This document shows, one piece after another, positions 15,523 to 23,721 of a DNA stretch of 33,565 nt. Position numbers and translations under genes: made by a program. Below the pieces are notes generated by a model. It saw only the letters and a program-made list of their open reading frames with translations. It was not told the DNA's origin and made no database searches. Where the stretch lies: NCBI GenBank assembly GCA_964595655.1, contig CAZQQV010000012.1, positions 1-33,565 on the forward strand. Direction: 5' to 3'. The stretch is from Caldimicrobium sp964595655. GTDB taxonomy: Bacteria; Desulfobacterota; Thermodesulfobacteria; Thermodesulfobacteriales; Thermodesulfobacteriaceae. Position 1 is the stretch's first letter, and each line of letters starts with the position of its first letter.

Positions 15523-15901
15523 GTTATTGCAAAGGGATTTTGTCACCCTTAATTGCAAACCTAAAATGGCATCCCCTTCTTATGATAAACTCATAGGCTT
15601 AAACCTAAATCGGGAGGCTAAACCTGTGGGAAAAATACAAAAACACATAAAATGTGTACACATGAAATGTGTACACTTAAAATGTGAATATTAAAAATTT
15701 AAAAAATTTGTAATAAAGGAAGAAAATCAAGAGCCTGCATGGAGGGAAGCCCAAGAGAATCTCAAGGGAGACTTTGAAATTTACCATCCAAGTGAGAAGC
15801 TCATTCCTTATAAAAAATTTGGTAAGAGATAAAAGGATTAAAAAAAGAGGGAGAGACCTTTTGCCTTTTCAAATTGGGTGACCTTTTCGCTTTGCAATAA
15901 C
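15523..15901. repeat. Dispersed inverted-repeat element, copy B (about 380 bp, opposite orientation to copy A)
   Basis: The copy begins GTTATTGCAAAGGGATTTTG and ends CCTTTTCGCTTTGCAATAAC, so its ends are inverted repeats of each other and of copy A. It holds three 15-bp palindrome units in tandem near 15646-15690 and the best-preserved internal reading frame (15710-15832). It occupies most of the gene-free stretch 15451-15990, and both of its ends face promoters 18-19 bp away. Confidence 0.78.
15710..15832 (+). pseudogene. Vestigial reading frame inside element copy B
   Basis: An open stretch of 40 codons reads, in part, EPAWREAQENLKGDFEIY and EKLIPYKKFGKR before a TAA. There is no ATG, GTG or TTG in frame upstream. 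The same peptide appears in copies A and C, but one base is missing at the KGDF/NEIF position there, so those copies need a frameshift to read it. It looks like a remnant of a protein once carried by the element. Confidence 0.4.
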
Positions 15902-15919
15902 AAGCTCCAAAATTTTCCC

Positions 15920-15948
15920 TTGACTTTTAGTTTAAAAATTTTTAATAT
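15920..15948 (+). promoter_or_regulatory. Promoter of the GYD-domain gene
   Basis: TTGACT (15920-15925), 17-bp spacer and TAATAT (15943-15948). It leaves a leader of about 35 nt that contains the Shine-Dalgarno of the gene. The -35 box is 18 bp beyond the right end of element copy B. Confidence 0.75.
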
Positions 15949-15990
15949 AAATTTAATAAAACCTAAAAATTCTCCAATGGAGGTGTTTAA

Positions 15991-16278
15991 ATGCCCATTT
16001 ATGTGATTTTGAGCAGACTAACTGATGATGGAAGAAAGACCATTAAAGAAAAGCCCCATCGAGTTTTTGAAGTGAATAAAGAGCTTGAAGCTATGGGGGT
16101 GAAAGTTCTTCAGCAATATGCAGTTCTTGGCCCCTATGATTTTGTAAACATAGTAGAGGCTCCTGATAACGAGACTATAATGAAAATGTCCATTGAACTT
16201 GGAGCAAGAGGAACCGTTGAATTAGTAAGTTTGCCTGCAGTGAGAGTGGATGATTTTCTGAAAATTATTAGTAAATAA
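15991..16278 (+). CDS. GYD-domain protein
   Basis: A 95-aa protein matching the GYD family, named for a Gly-Tyr-Asp motif, here LGPYDFVNIVEAPD at residues 49-62, in a ferredoxin-like alpha/beta fold. Most members are uncharacterised small proteins common in Thermodesulfobacteriota and archaea. A strong GGAGGTG site lies 6 nt before the ATG. It is a single-gene unit with its own promoter and a terminator right behind it. Confidence 0.87.
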   Translation: MPIYVILSRLTDDGRKTIKEKPHRVFEVNKELEAMGVKVLQQYAVLGPYDFVNIVEAPDNETIMKMSIELGARGTVELVSLPAVRVDDFLKIISK

Positions 16279-16286
16279 AGGGAATA

Positions 16287-16321
16287 AATAAAAAGGGGCT
16301 AAGCCCTGCCCCTTTTTATTT
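16287..16321. terminator. Bidirectional intrinsic terminator
   Basis: A perfect stem with core AAAAAGGGGC/GCCCCTTTTT (16290-16299 and 16308-16317), loop TAAGCCCT, extended by flanking A-T pairs. The run of T or A on each side lets it end both the GYD gene (plus) and the DEAD-box gene (minus), which converge here. Confidence 0.92.
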
Positions 16322-17432
16322 AACTTTCATAAATCTTTGGTTTCGATTTAGTTTTAAAAAGAATCTTTCGTAATTGTCTTTCCTCTTGAGGCAACATTAA
16401 ACTAATTGCTTTTCCTCTTTTCCCCGCTCTACCAGTTCTTCCGATCCGATGGATATATGAATCAGCATCCTTGGGAAGTCCATAATTAATGACCAATTCT
16501 ACATCTTTTATGTCAAGGCCTCGTGAAGCTACATCCGTTGCAACTAAAATATTAAAGCGATTGTTTCTAAATCCTCTGAGAATATATTCCCTTTTCTTCT
16601 GAGAAAAATCTCCATGAAGGGCTTCAACCATAAAACCGGAGTTTCTTAATTCTACAGCAAGAAGTTCTGCCTCCTTTTTAGTATGGGTAAAAATAATAGT
16701 TTTGGCAAACTGAGAAGCTCTTAGAATACTTACAAGTTTTTCAAACCTCTGAGATGTCTTTGTTTTGAAAATTCTTTGTTCAATGTTATTTAAAGTGGGT
16801 TCTTCTGGTTTAATTTTTATCACTTTATGGGCTGGCTTTAAAAATTTTTTTGCAACACTCAAAACCTCTTCTGGGATTGTTGCAGAAAAAAGAAGAGTTT
16901 GCCTTTCCTTAGGAAGACTCATTATTATTTCCTCAATATCTTCAATAAATCCCATCTCTAACATTCTATCCGCCTCATCAAGCACGAGATATTTTACTTC
17001 TCTCAAATCTAAATATCCCCTACTAAGCAAATCTCTTAGCCTTCCTGGCGTTCCAACCACTATATGACAAAGTCCCTTTTTCAAAAGGGAGATCTGCTTT
17101 TGTATAGGTTTTCCACCATAAATAGTAAGCACAAAAAGCCTTTTGAATTTTCCGAGATTTCTGATTTCTTCAGAAACCTGAAGGGCAAGTTCTCTTGTGG
17201 GAACTATAATTAGAGCTTGAACCTTAGAAAGTTTTGAAAGGACCTTTTCAACAATAGGGATTCCAAAGGATGCCGTTTTTCCTGTCCCTGTCTGGGCTTG
17301 GGCTATGATATCCTCTCCTTGAATTAAAAAAGGTATGGCCTCCCTTTGAATAGGGGTTGGGATTTCATAACCTAAAAACTTAATCCCCTGTAAAACCTCA
17401 TAAGATAGATCAAAATTCTTAAAAGATTGCAT
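16320..17432 (-). CDS. DEAD-box ATP-dependent RNA helicase
   Basis: A 370-aa helicase core that unwinds RNA, probably in ribosome assembly or mRNA decay. All motifs are present in order: Q motif (GYEIPTPIQ), AQTGTGKT, PTRELA, TPGR, DEAD, SAT, the C-terminal domain with VATDVASRGLD, and HRIGRTGRAG. The protein ends about 25 residues after the last motif, so it lacks the basic or RRM tail of CsdA/DbpA. The ATG at 17432 is chosen because GGAGG lies 5 nt before it; an in-frame TTG four codons earlier overlaps that site. The leader has a long inverted repeat (17461-17515). Confidence 0.94.
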   Translation of the reverse strand: MQSFKNFDLSYEVLQGIKFLGYEIPTPIQREAIPFLIQGEDIIAQAQTGTGKTASFGIPIVEKVLSKLSKVQALIIVPTRELALQVSEEIRNLGKFKRLFVLTIYGGKPIQKQISLLKKGLCHIVVGTPGRLRDLLSRGYLDLREVKYLVLDEADRMLEMGFIEDIEEIIMSLPKERQTLLFSATIPEEVLSVAKKFLKPAHKVIKIKPEEPTLNNIEQRIFKTKTSQRFEKLVSILRASQFAKTIIFTHTKKEAELLAVELRNSGFMVEALHGDFSQKKREYILRGFRNNRFNILVATDVASRGLDIKDVELVINYGLPKDADSYIHRIGRTGRAGKRGKAISLMLPQEERQLRKILFKTKSKPKIYES

Positions 17433-17460
17433 AAAAACCTCCAAAATTTATTTTTGAGGG

Positions 17461-17515
17461 AAATCTCAAAGAAGTGATAAGAGGAAAAAACTCTAAGAAA
17501 CTGTCTTTGAGATTT
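17461..17515 (-). promoter_or_regulatory. Structured 5' leader of the DEAD-box helicase gene
   Basis: Perfect 11-bp arms AAATCTCAAAG (17461-17471) and CTTTGAGATTT (17505-17515) enclose an inner AGAG/CTCT pair. The structure ends 28 nt before the start codon. No T tract follows, so it is not a terminator. Cold-shock helicase mRNAs often carry long structured leaders; control here is inferred. Confidence 0.5.
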
Positions 17516-17569
17516 GCTCCTTCTTACAAAAATTAAATATAACTCAGTATTTCTTAAATAAAAGGGGGG

Positions 17570-18307
17570 CTAAAAAATTAGCTCCTCTTCTTTAATTTTT
17601 CTTTGGGGAAGCTTGGTTATATCTTCCTTTATAGCATAAAAGACTTTAAATTTCTTTTTTAGTTCTTCAACAAGAGCCTCAAACTTTTCTTTATTTACAT
17701 ATTCTGGCCGAATAAAAACAAGCCTTTTGTGTTCAGATTTTAACTCCTTCTGATCATCCTCAATGGGAAAGGCCATTTCTTCTTTCCAAGTTAAAAGGCT
17801 GTAAAGGGAGACCCCGAGCTTTTTAAAGACTTCAAAAAGGTCTGTTAATTCATTGGGATGATTTATAAGCAGACTTATTTGATAGGGGCTATAATATATT
17901 CCTGTAATGTTGACAAAAAGTTTAAAAATATCCGTTTGAGTAATAATTCCCACCACATAGCCTTCACGATTGATTACAGGGAGCCCTGAAATTTTATTTT
18001 CAAGCATAAGAACTGCAGCATACTCAACGGTGTCATCCGGATAGACTGTAATGGGATCTTTTGTCATAATATCCTTGAGTTTGAGTTCCGAAAGGAGATA
18101 GTAAAGCTCGTGCACTTCAAAGGTGGTTATTTTAGAGGGAGTAACCTCTTTTATATCCCTATCCGTAACAATTCCTGAAAGTTTTCCATCACGGGTCACA
18201 GGAATTCTTCTTATTTTGTGTTCCTTCAAAACTTGAATAGCCTTCATTATGGAAGTATTTTCGTCAAGGGTAATAACATGTTCAGACATCCAGTCTTTAA
18301 CAAGCAT
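17570..18307 (-). CDS. CBS-domain pair protein with C-terminal ACT-like region (AcuB type)
   Basis: A 245-aa cytoplasmic protein. Two CBS motifs (MSEHVITLDENTSIMKAI at 7-24, and IMTKDPITVYPDDTVEYA near residue 80) each end in the usual G-I-V/I-T-x-x-D (IVTDRD, IITQTD). CBS pairs bind adenosine ligands and act as energy sensors. Residues from about 135 on resemble the ACT-like half of AcuB proteins. The start has AAGGAGG a few bases upstream. It lies 21 nt after ccsB on the same strand and is likely part of the reverse gyrase-ccsB transcript. Confidence 0.85.
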   Translation of the reverse strand: MLVKDWMSEHVITLDENTSIMKAIQVLKEHKIRRIPVTRDGKLSGIVTDRDIKEVTPSKITTFEVHELYYLLSELKLKDIMTKDPITVYPDDTVEYAAVLMLENKISGLPVINREGYVVGIITQTDIFKLFVNITGIYYSPYQISLLINHPNELTDLFEVFKKLGVSLYSLLTWKEEMAFPIEDDQKELKSEHKRLVFIRPEYVNKEKFEALVEELKKKFKVFYAIKEDITKLPQRKIKEEELIF

Positions 18308-18328
18308 AATATAAACCTCCTTTGGGTT

Positions 18329-19237
18329 TTAGCTTGGACTTGCGTAGCTATGAAGTCCTGAAAGCAAGAAATTTACTCCAAAATAGGTGAACATAACTGC
18401 TGCAAAGCCTATAATACTAAGCCAGGCAATCTTTTTACCCTGCCAGCCCCTAATGATTCTTGCATGAATGGCACCAGCGTATATAAACCAGGTTATAAGG
18501 GACCAGGTTTCCTTTGGATCCCAGCTCCAGTAACTTCCCCAGGCCTGATCTGCCCAAATGGCCCCAGTAATAATTCCAATGGTCAACCAGAAAAATCCAA
18601 AAAGAATGGTTTTATACATGAAGTTATCCATAACCGTTCTTTCAGGAAGGTGCTTTTGAATAGAGGGATTTCCACTTAAAAGATAGAAAACACCCACCAC
18701 AAAGGCAACCCCAAAGGCTGCATACCCAAGAAAACAGGTAATCACATGGGCAATTAGCCAGTTACTTTTCAAAGCCGGAATAAGAGGCTTTATAGAGGAA
18801 TCCGTTGCAAAACTTGCATAGGCCATTATTAGAGAGGCTAAAATAAAAACCAGGCTTCCAAAAACCTTTTTTGTAAGTTTTAATTCCCAAAATAGATATA
18901 TTCCAGCTACACATAGGCCAAAAAAGACAAGAGACTCATAGAGATTGGAAAGAGGAACATATCCATAACCTGTTTGGTGGGTTTGAATCCATCTTATAAT
19001 AAAGGCATAAACATTGGTTAGAAAACCTCCCCAACCAATAGAGGAACCAATAAAAGCTCCCCTCTCCCAGTTAAAAATCCAGTGTATAAGGTAAATAAGG
19101 CCTGAAAGAAGATATATAAAAGTGACAGCACTAAAAATTAAGGCATTATCAGGAAGTGGAGTTTTTTCTAAAAGGGCAAATAAAAGATAAATGAAAACAC
19201 TCAATATCAAGCCCAAAAGAGGGGATTTTACCTTCAT
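18329..19237 (-). CDS. Cytochrome c biogenesis protein CcsB/CcsA (ResC-like haem handling membrane protein)
   Basis: A 302-aa multi-spanning membrane protein with about eight hydrophobic segments and the signature WGSYWSWDPKETWSLITW near residue 235, the tryptophan-rich haem-handling loop of CcsA/CcsB. The family passes haem across the membrane and attaches it to c-type cytochromes, so the cell makes cytochromes c. The CcsB/ResB partner is not in the window. The ATG at 19237 is chosen for its GGGGAGGG site 4 nt upstream; a longer frame to 19273 lacks one. It lies between reverse gyrase and the CBS protein on the same strand. Confidence 0.9.
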   Translation of the reverse strand: MKVKSPLLGLILSVFIYLLFALLEKTPLPDNALIFSAVTFIYLLSGLIYLIHWIFNWERGAFIGSSIGWGGFLTNVYAFIIRWIQTHQTGYGYVPLSNLYESLVFFGLCVAGIYLFWELKLTKKVFGSLVFILASLIMAYASFATDSSIKPLIPALKSNWLIAHVITCFLGYAAFGVAFVVGVFYLLSGNPSIQKHLPERTVMDNFMYKTILFGFFWLTIGIITGAIWADQAWGSYWSWDPKETWSLITWFIYAGAIHARIIRGWQGKKIAWLSIIGFAAVMFTYFGVNFLLSGLHSYASPS

Positions 19238-19303
19238 TTTACCCTCCCCACAAGAATTCTTTTTAAAATTCAATATAAAACTACTTTTTAAAAATTACAA
19301 TCT

Positions 19304-22300
19304 TTACCGACCCATTTCTACAAGCTCAACGAGGGCTTTTAATTTATAGCAAATTTCTTCCCAGGGTTTTTCCCCTTTTTCTACTTCATCCATAAACTTT
19401 TCGAGTTCCCTTGTAAATTCCTCAGATACAAATTCTTTAAATCTATCAATCAAAAAGTAATAAACCTCTCTTCCCAGTTTTGTTGGAACAAGCCCTCCAT
19501 TCTTAAGTTCATAGACGTATCTTCGATGAAGGAGGGTTGAAACAATTTCTGCATAAGTTGAGGGTCTTCCAAGGCCTCTTTTTTTCATCTCCTGAATAAG
19601 ACTTCCCTGATTGTAAAGAAAAACTTTGGGAATCCTTTGAAATTCTGCCTTCTCAGGCTTTAAAGGTGGTTGGGGAATAAATAGTTGGGGACCCTTCCAA
19701 AGGAGATCAAAACCCCTTTGAAGAATCTCAAGATTTAGGGTTTCTTCCCAGGTATAAGAGGGAAGGATAAATTTAAAACGGGCTCTTAAAACCTTTATAG
19801 GTCTGCATTGTGAGGCCATAAATCTTCTAAAAATCAGGTCATAGAGCCGGAGAGAGTCCCTTGGATTTTTAAAGGTAATAAGACCGTGGGCCACTCTTAA
19901 TTTAAGTTCCTTTACATCCCAGGGCTGGGTTGGCCTAATTCCTTCGTGAGCGCCTTCCTTTGACCACTCTCTGGGATAAAAATATTCGGGGCCAAAATTT
20001 TGTTCAATATAGGGTTTAGCAACTTGATAACGCCCAGTTTCTGAAATCCTTGTTGAATCCGTTCTGTGATAGGTAATTAATCCAAGTTCAAAGAGTTCCT
20101 GAAGCATTGCCATGGTTTGAGAGGAACTAAAGCGAAAATAATAATAGGCTTCTTCAAGAACAGTGTCAGTAGTATAAGGGGGAGGTGGAGACATATCCTC
20201 TTCAAAGCGTTCAATTTCCTCAAGCGCCAATTGGGGAAGCTCTTCAAGGAGTTTTTCAGCAAGCCCTTTATCTTCAAGATCAATATGAAAGGGGATCCCT
20301 TGAAGATAGAAACTTAAGCGGTACTTATACTCTTTAGCTTCTTCAGCCCTCTTTATAACCCAGCCAAGAACTGGCGTTTGCACTCTTCCTGCTGAAAGAT
20401 GTTTATTGTGAAAGGCCTTCCACAATTCTCTGGAAAGGGAAAATCCCACCCATCTATCTGCAACTCTCCTTGCAAGCTGAGCTTTAACCCTTGCAAGATT
20501 AAAATCTCCTGCTTCACTTAAGGCCCTTTTAAAAGCCCTCGGAGTTACCTCATGGAATTCAAGCCTTTTAATGTTTTTTTGTAGGGGCCTCAAGTGAATA
20601 AACAAATCATAGGCGATTTTCTCTCCCTCTGAATCAGGATCAGAGGCAATAAATACATCAGAGGCACAATAAGCCAAAGTTTGTAAGGCCTTAATAATTT
20701 CTCCCTTATCAAAAAGGTCATCCCTTTCCTCTTCAACTTCATCCACAAGTTCATGATGGGTCTTTTTATCAATTTTTATAGTGTCAAAAAGGGGATAGAA
20801 ATGGCCATTTTGTGCGATTACGCCAAAAAGCCCCTGTCTCCTTGAAAGATTGAGAATATGCCCAAGGGAGGCACAAACCGAAAGTAGAGTATCCTCCATG
20901 GGAATTTCATAGACCAAAATATTCTTAATTCTTCTTTTAGAAGGTTTCCCAAAAAAGCTTGCAATGGTTTTGGCTTTGTGGGGAGATTCCACAATGACCA
21001 CGTAATTTTTGAAATCAAGAGTAGTTTCTTTAAGAGTTTTACGCTCTTCTTGGATTCTTTTGTCAATTTCTTTAATGTCCTCAATCTTGACCCTTTTAAA
21101 TTCAGGTTCTTCACCTAAATAGAAGCGAAGCCTTTTTTTGAGACTTAAAAAGGCTTTAGGATTGTCCACCAAAAGAAGAGAAAAACCAGGAAGTAGTCCC
21201 CTTGCAGTAAGCCTTGAAACCCTTCCTGAGCCCTGCAAATAGACCTGAGCATTTCCAACCACCACATAATATTTTCCCTCTTCAGTAATATCAAGAAAAA
21301 CCTCCTCTGAAGTTTTAAGTTTTTCCATAAATTCTTCATCTTGAAGTTTTGACTGAACAAACTCTTTAATCTCTGTGACTTTTTTAAAAAGCCCTTCGTA
21401 GCGGGGTAGATCTTCCTCTCTTAAAGTTAAATATTTTTTCAAATAATTTATGTAGGATAGGGCCTGGAATTTTTCTTCTTCCTCAAAAAGGGGAAGAAGA
21501 GATAATAAAAGATTGTGAAGAAACTGAGTGGATAAGGGGAGCTCAAAACCTTCCTTTTCCCTAATTAGAGGGAAAAGATGTTTGGGAACACCAAGAAAAA
21601 TGACATATCTTAGGACCTCAGGAAGATCAATTCCTCTCAATAAAGGATTTGAGAGATGGGAGAGCCCTAAAGCCAAATCAACCTCTCTATTTCTTAAACT
21701 TTCAAGGAGATTTTCCTCATCAGCCTCAAGATAGGTAATAACTTTTAGCCCCTTTTCTCTTAAATATTCTCCTGCCTTTTCTACACCCTCCCTTCCATAG
21801 TGCTCCTCAATAAAAAGTATTCCTGGCGGATCAAGCTCTCTCACGATTTCAAAAACTTTATCCAAAAGATAAAAAAACTCAGTGTTTTCAGGCTCAAGAT
21901 AAAGATCTTCTACCCTTCGCAAAGTGGAAACAAATCTCGTAATCTCAAAACCAAGAAGATTTTGAAAGAGAATAGCTCTGTTTGTCTTGGGTTTGAGAGT
22001 AGCTGAAGAAACAATCAGCCTCTTTAATTTTTTCTTATGTTTTTCCTTGATTTTTAATAGCTTTTCAAAATCCTCTTCTTCCTTGTCTCTTTTTAAAGCA
22101 AGTTCAATTTCCCTCTCTGTAAACCCAAGGAGATAAAAAAGATGTTCCACATTTTTACCACTTTTCAAAAAGGAGTCCACATCATCAACAAAGATTAGGG
22201 AAAAATCAGCCTTCTTTAAAAGCTCAAAATTCCTGTGAAAGAAGGCCTGCGTGCAAAGAAAAATATCCACCTTTTTCTTTTCAAGAAGCTCCTTTTCTTT

Positions 22301-22801
22301 GGCTGAGCCCGTATAGGGAAGAATAATTTTTTCCTTTAATGATTTGTCTGAGACCCTTTCCTGCATGGACAAAAGTCTCTCATAAAGATGATTTACTAAA
22401 ACCTTGGTTGGAACAATAATTAAGGATCGCCCTTGATTCAAAAGGCAAGAAAGAAGGCCAAAGGTGGTTTTTCCTGTGCCAGTTGGTGCAACGATGGCAA
22501 AGGACTCTCCCAGATAAAAGCGCTTGGCCCAGCTTAGTTGAAGGGATGAAGGAGCTACTCCATGAACCTCTTTAAAAATCTTTTGAAAATAGAAAATCTC
22601 CTCTTCAACCTTGGCATAAATCTCAAGTTCCTTAAGGGTTTTCTTTTCTTTCAGTATCTCGGCTAATTTTTTTAAATCGCCTTGGGATTCTGAAAGATTT
22701 CCATCCTCTAAACAATTTTCACAGGGAAGCCCCAATGAGAGTCTTTCATCAGAGATCATACCTCCACAATTAGGACATCCGTGGGCTACATAAAAAAGCA
22801 T
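19304..22801 (-). CDS. rgy: Reverse gyrase
   Basis: An 1165-aa fusion of a helicase-like half and a type IA topoisomerase that introduces positive supercoils with ATP, a hallmark of life at high temperature. The N-terminal zinc finger is Cys9, Cys12, Cys27, Cys30. Walker A APTGTGKT is at 105-112 and the DEAD-like box reads DDVD. The latch-side SGRVSRLTARG precedes the topoisomerase start VIVESPHKAK (near 610). The metal-binding DPDSEGEK is near 750, and the active-site Tyr is about residue 911 in LITYHRTDSTR. The second zinc finger usual between GHILNL and the DPD motif is missing. GAGGAGGAG fixes the start. It is divergent from rsmE and heads the rgy-ccsB-CBS run. Confidence 0.97.
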   Translation of the reverse strand: MLFYVAHGCPNCGGMISDERLSLGLPCENCLEDGNLSESQGDLKKLAEILKEKKTLKELEIYAKVEEEIFYFQKIFKEVHGVAPSSLQLSWAKRFYLGESFAIVAPTGTGKTTFGLLSCLLNQGRSLIIVPTKVLVNHLYERLLSMQERVSDKSLKEKIILPYTGSAKEKELLEKKKVDIFLCTQAFFHRNFELLKKADFSLIFVDDVDSFLKSGKNVEHLFYLLGFTEREIELALKRDKEEEDFEKLLKIKEKHKKKLKRLIVSSATLKPKTNRAILFQNLLGFEITRFVSTLRRVEDLYLEPENTEFFYLLDKVFEIVRELDPPGILFIEEHYGREGVEKAGEYLREKGLKVITYLEADEENLLESLRNREVDLALGLSHLSNPLLRGIDLPEVLRYVIFLGVPKHLFPLIREKEGFELPLSTQFLHNLLLSLLPLFEEEEKFQALSYINYLKKYLTLREEDLPRYEGLFKKVTEIKEFVQSKLQDEEFMEKLKTSEEVFLDITEEGKYYVVVGNAQVYLQGSGRVSRLTARGLLPGFSLLLVDNPKAFLSLKKRLRFYLGEEPEFKRVKIEDIKEIDKRIQEERKTLKETTLDFKNYVVIVESPHKAKTIASFFGKPSKRRIKNILVYEIPMEDTLLSVCASLGHILNLSRRQGLFGVIAQNGHFYPLFDTIKIDKKTHHELVDEVEEERDDLFDKGEIIKALQTLAYCASDVFIASDPDSEGEKIAYDLFIHLRPLQKNIKRLEFHEVTPRAFKRALSEAGDFNLARVKAQLARRVADRWVGFSLSRELWKAFHNKHLSAGRVQTPVLGWVIKRAEEAKEYKYRLSFYLQGIPFHIDLEDKGLAEKLLEELPQLALEEIERFEEDMSPPPPYTTDTVLEEAYYYFRFSSSQTMAMLQELFELGLITYHRTDSTRISETGRYQVAKPYIEQNFGPEYFYPREWSKEGAHEGIRPTQPWDVKELKLRVAHGLITFKNPRDSLRLYDLIFRRFMASQCRPIKVLRARFKFILPSYTWEETLNLEILQRGFDLLWKGPQLFIPQPPLKPEKAEFQRIPKVFLYNQGSLIQEMKKRGLGRPSTYAEIVSTLLHRRYVYELKNGGLVPTKLGREVYYFLIDRFKEFVSEEFTRELEKFMDEVEKGEKPWEEICYKLKALVELVEMGR

Positions 22802-22887
22802 CTCTCCTCCTCTTTAAACCTTTCCTTTTTATTAATTTTTAAAATCATAGAGGAAAAAGCAAATTTTTAAAGGGGTCAAATTTCAGG

Positions 22888-22893
22888 TATAAT
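22888..22893 (+). promoter_or_regulatory. -10 box of rsmE (leaderless)
   Basis: A consensus TATAAT ends 6 nt before the GTG start at 22900. The -35 region is poor (TTTTAA-like). It shares the 98-bp divergent gap with the reverse gyrase start. Confidence 0.55.
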
Positions 22894-22899
22894 TTAAAT

Positions 22900-23643
22900 G
22901 TGTTAAAGGGAGGAAACAGATTTTATTTTAATTTTTCAGGAAAAAGAGGGCTTCTCTTAGAAAAGGAGGCCCACCATCTGGTAAGGGTATGCAGGAAAAA
23001 AAAGGGAGAACAAATTTTCCTTATTGATGGTAAGGGAAAAGAATATCTTGGGAAAATTATTGAGATAAAGGCAAGAGGAAAAACCCTTGAAGTAGAAGTA
23101 GAAATTATAAAGCTTCACAGGGCTGAAAACCCTCCTTTTGTGAAAATTATCTCCTTCATTCCCCTCTTAAAGGGAGACAAAACGGAATTTTTGATCGAAA
23201 AGGGGGTAGAGCTTGGCATCTTTGGTTTTAAAATCTTTAGCTCAATCCATACTATTCCAAGGTTAACCCCAGAGAAACTTGAAAGATTTAGAGAAAAGGC
23301 TCTATCTGCCATGAAACAATCTGGAAGACTTTATTTTCCAGAAATTGAAATAATAAACAATTTACTTGATTATCTCAGAAAAGACCCTTTGGAGGATGGG
23401 CTAAAACTTCTTGCCTGCCCAGATGGAAAACCCTGTTTTAAAGAAATTTATGAAATTATTAAAAATCCTCCTGAAAAAATTTATCTTCTTTCTGGCCCTG
23501 AAGGTGGCTTTTCAGAGGAGGAAATAGATGAAGCCCTGAAAAAGGGTTTTACCAAGGTTTCTCTATCTCCCTATATTCTTAGAGCAGAAACGGCATCCCT
23601 AACTCTAATGTGCCTTTCAGCAGGGGCCCTTTTCAATTTATAG
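22900..23643 (+). CDS. rsmE: 16S rRNA (uracil1498-N3)-methyltransferase RsmE
   Basis: A 247-aa SPOUT methyltransferase that modifies U1498 at the ribosomal decoding centre. The N-terminal PUA-like domain (RFYFNFSG, HHLVRVCRKKKGEQ, DGKGKEYLGKI) is followed by the knot with LLSGPEGGFSEEEIDEA near 200 and LSPYILRAETASL near 225, both RsmE signatures. The GTG start sits 6 nt after a TATAAT box; the GGGAGG in codons 4-6 is downstream of the start, so it does not act as its binding site. Two bases upstream an ATG is out of frame. Confidence 0.93.
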   Translation: MLKGGNRFYFNFSGKRGLLLEKEAHHLVRVCRKKKGEQIFLIDGKGKEYLGKIIEIKARGKTLEVEVEIIKLHRAENPPFVKIISFIPLLKGDKTEFLIEKGVELGIFGFKIFSSIHTIPRLTPEKLERFREKALSAMKQSGRLYFPEIEIINNLLDYLRKDPLEDGLKLLACPDGKPCFKEIYEIIKNPPEKIYLLSGPEGGFSEEEIDEALKKGFTKVSLSPYILRAETASLTLMCLSAGALFNL

Positions 23644-23662
23644 AATTTTTCTATTACACTTC

Positions 23663-23691
23663 TTGACATTTTCAATAAATTCTCTTAAATA
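23663..23691 (+). promoter_or_regulatory. Promoter of the LysR-family gene
   Basis: TTGACA (23663-23668), 17-bp spacer and TAAATA (23686-23691), leaving a leader of roughly 25 nt. Confidence 0.6.
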
Positions 23692-23721
23692 ATATCATTC
23701 AAACCCAGCGGGATGCTTTAA

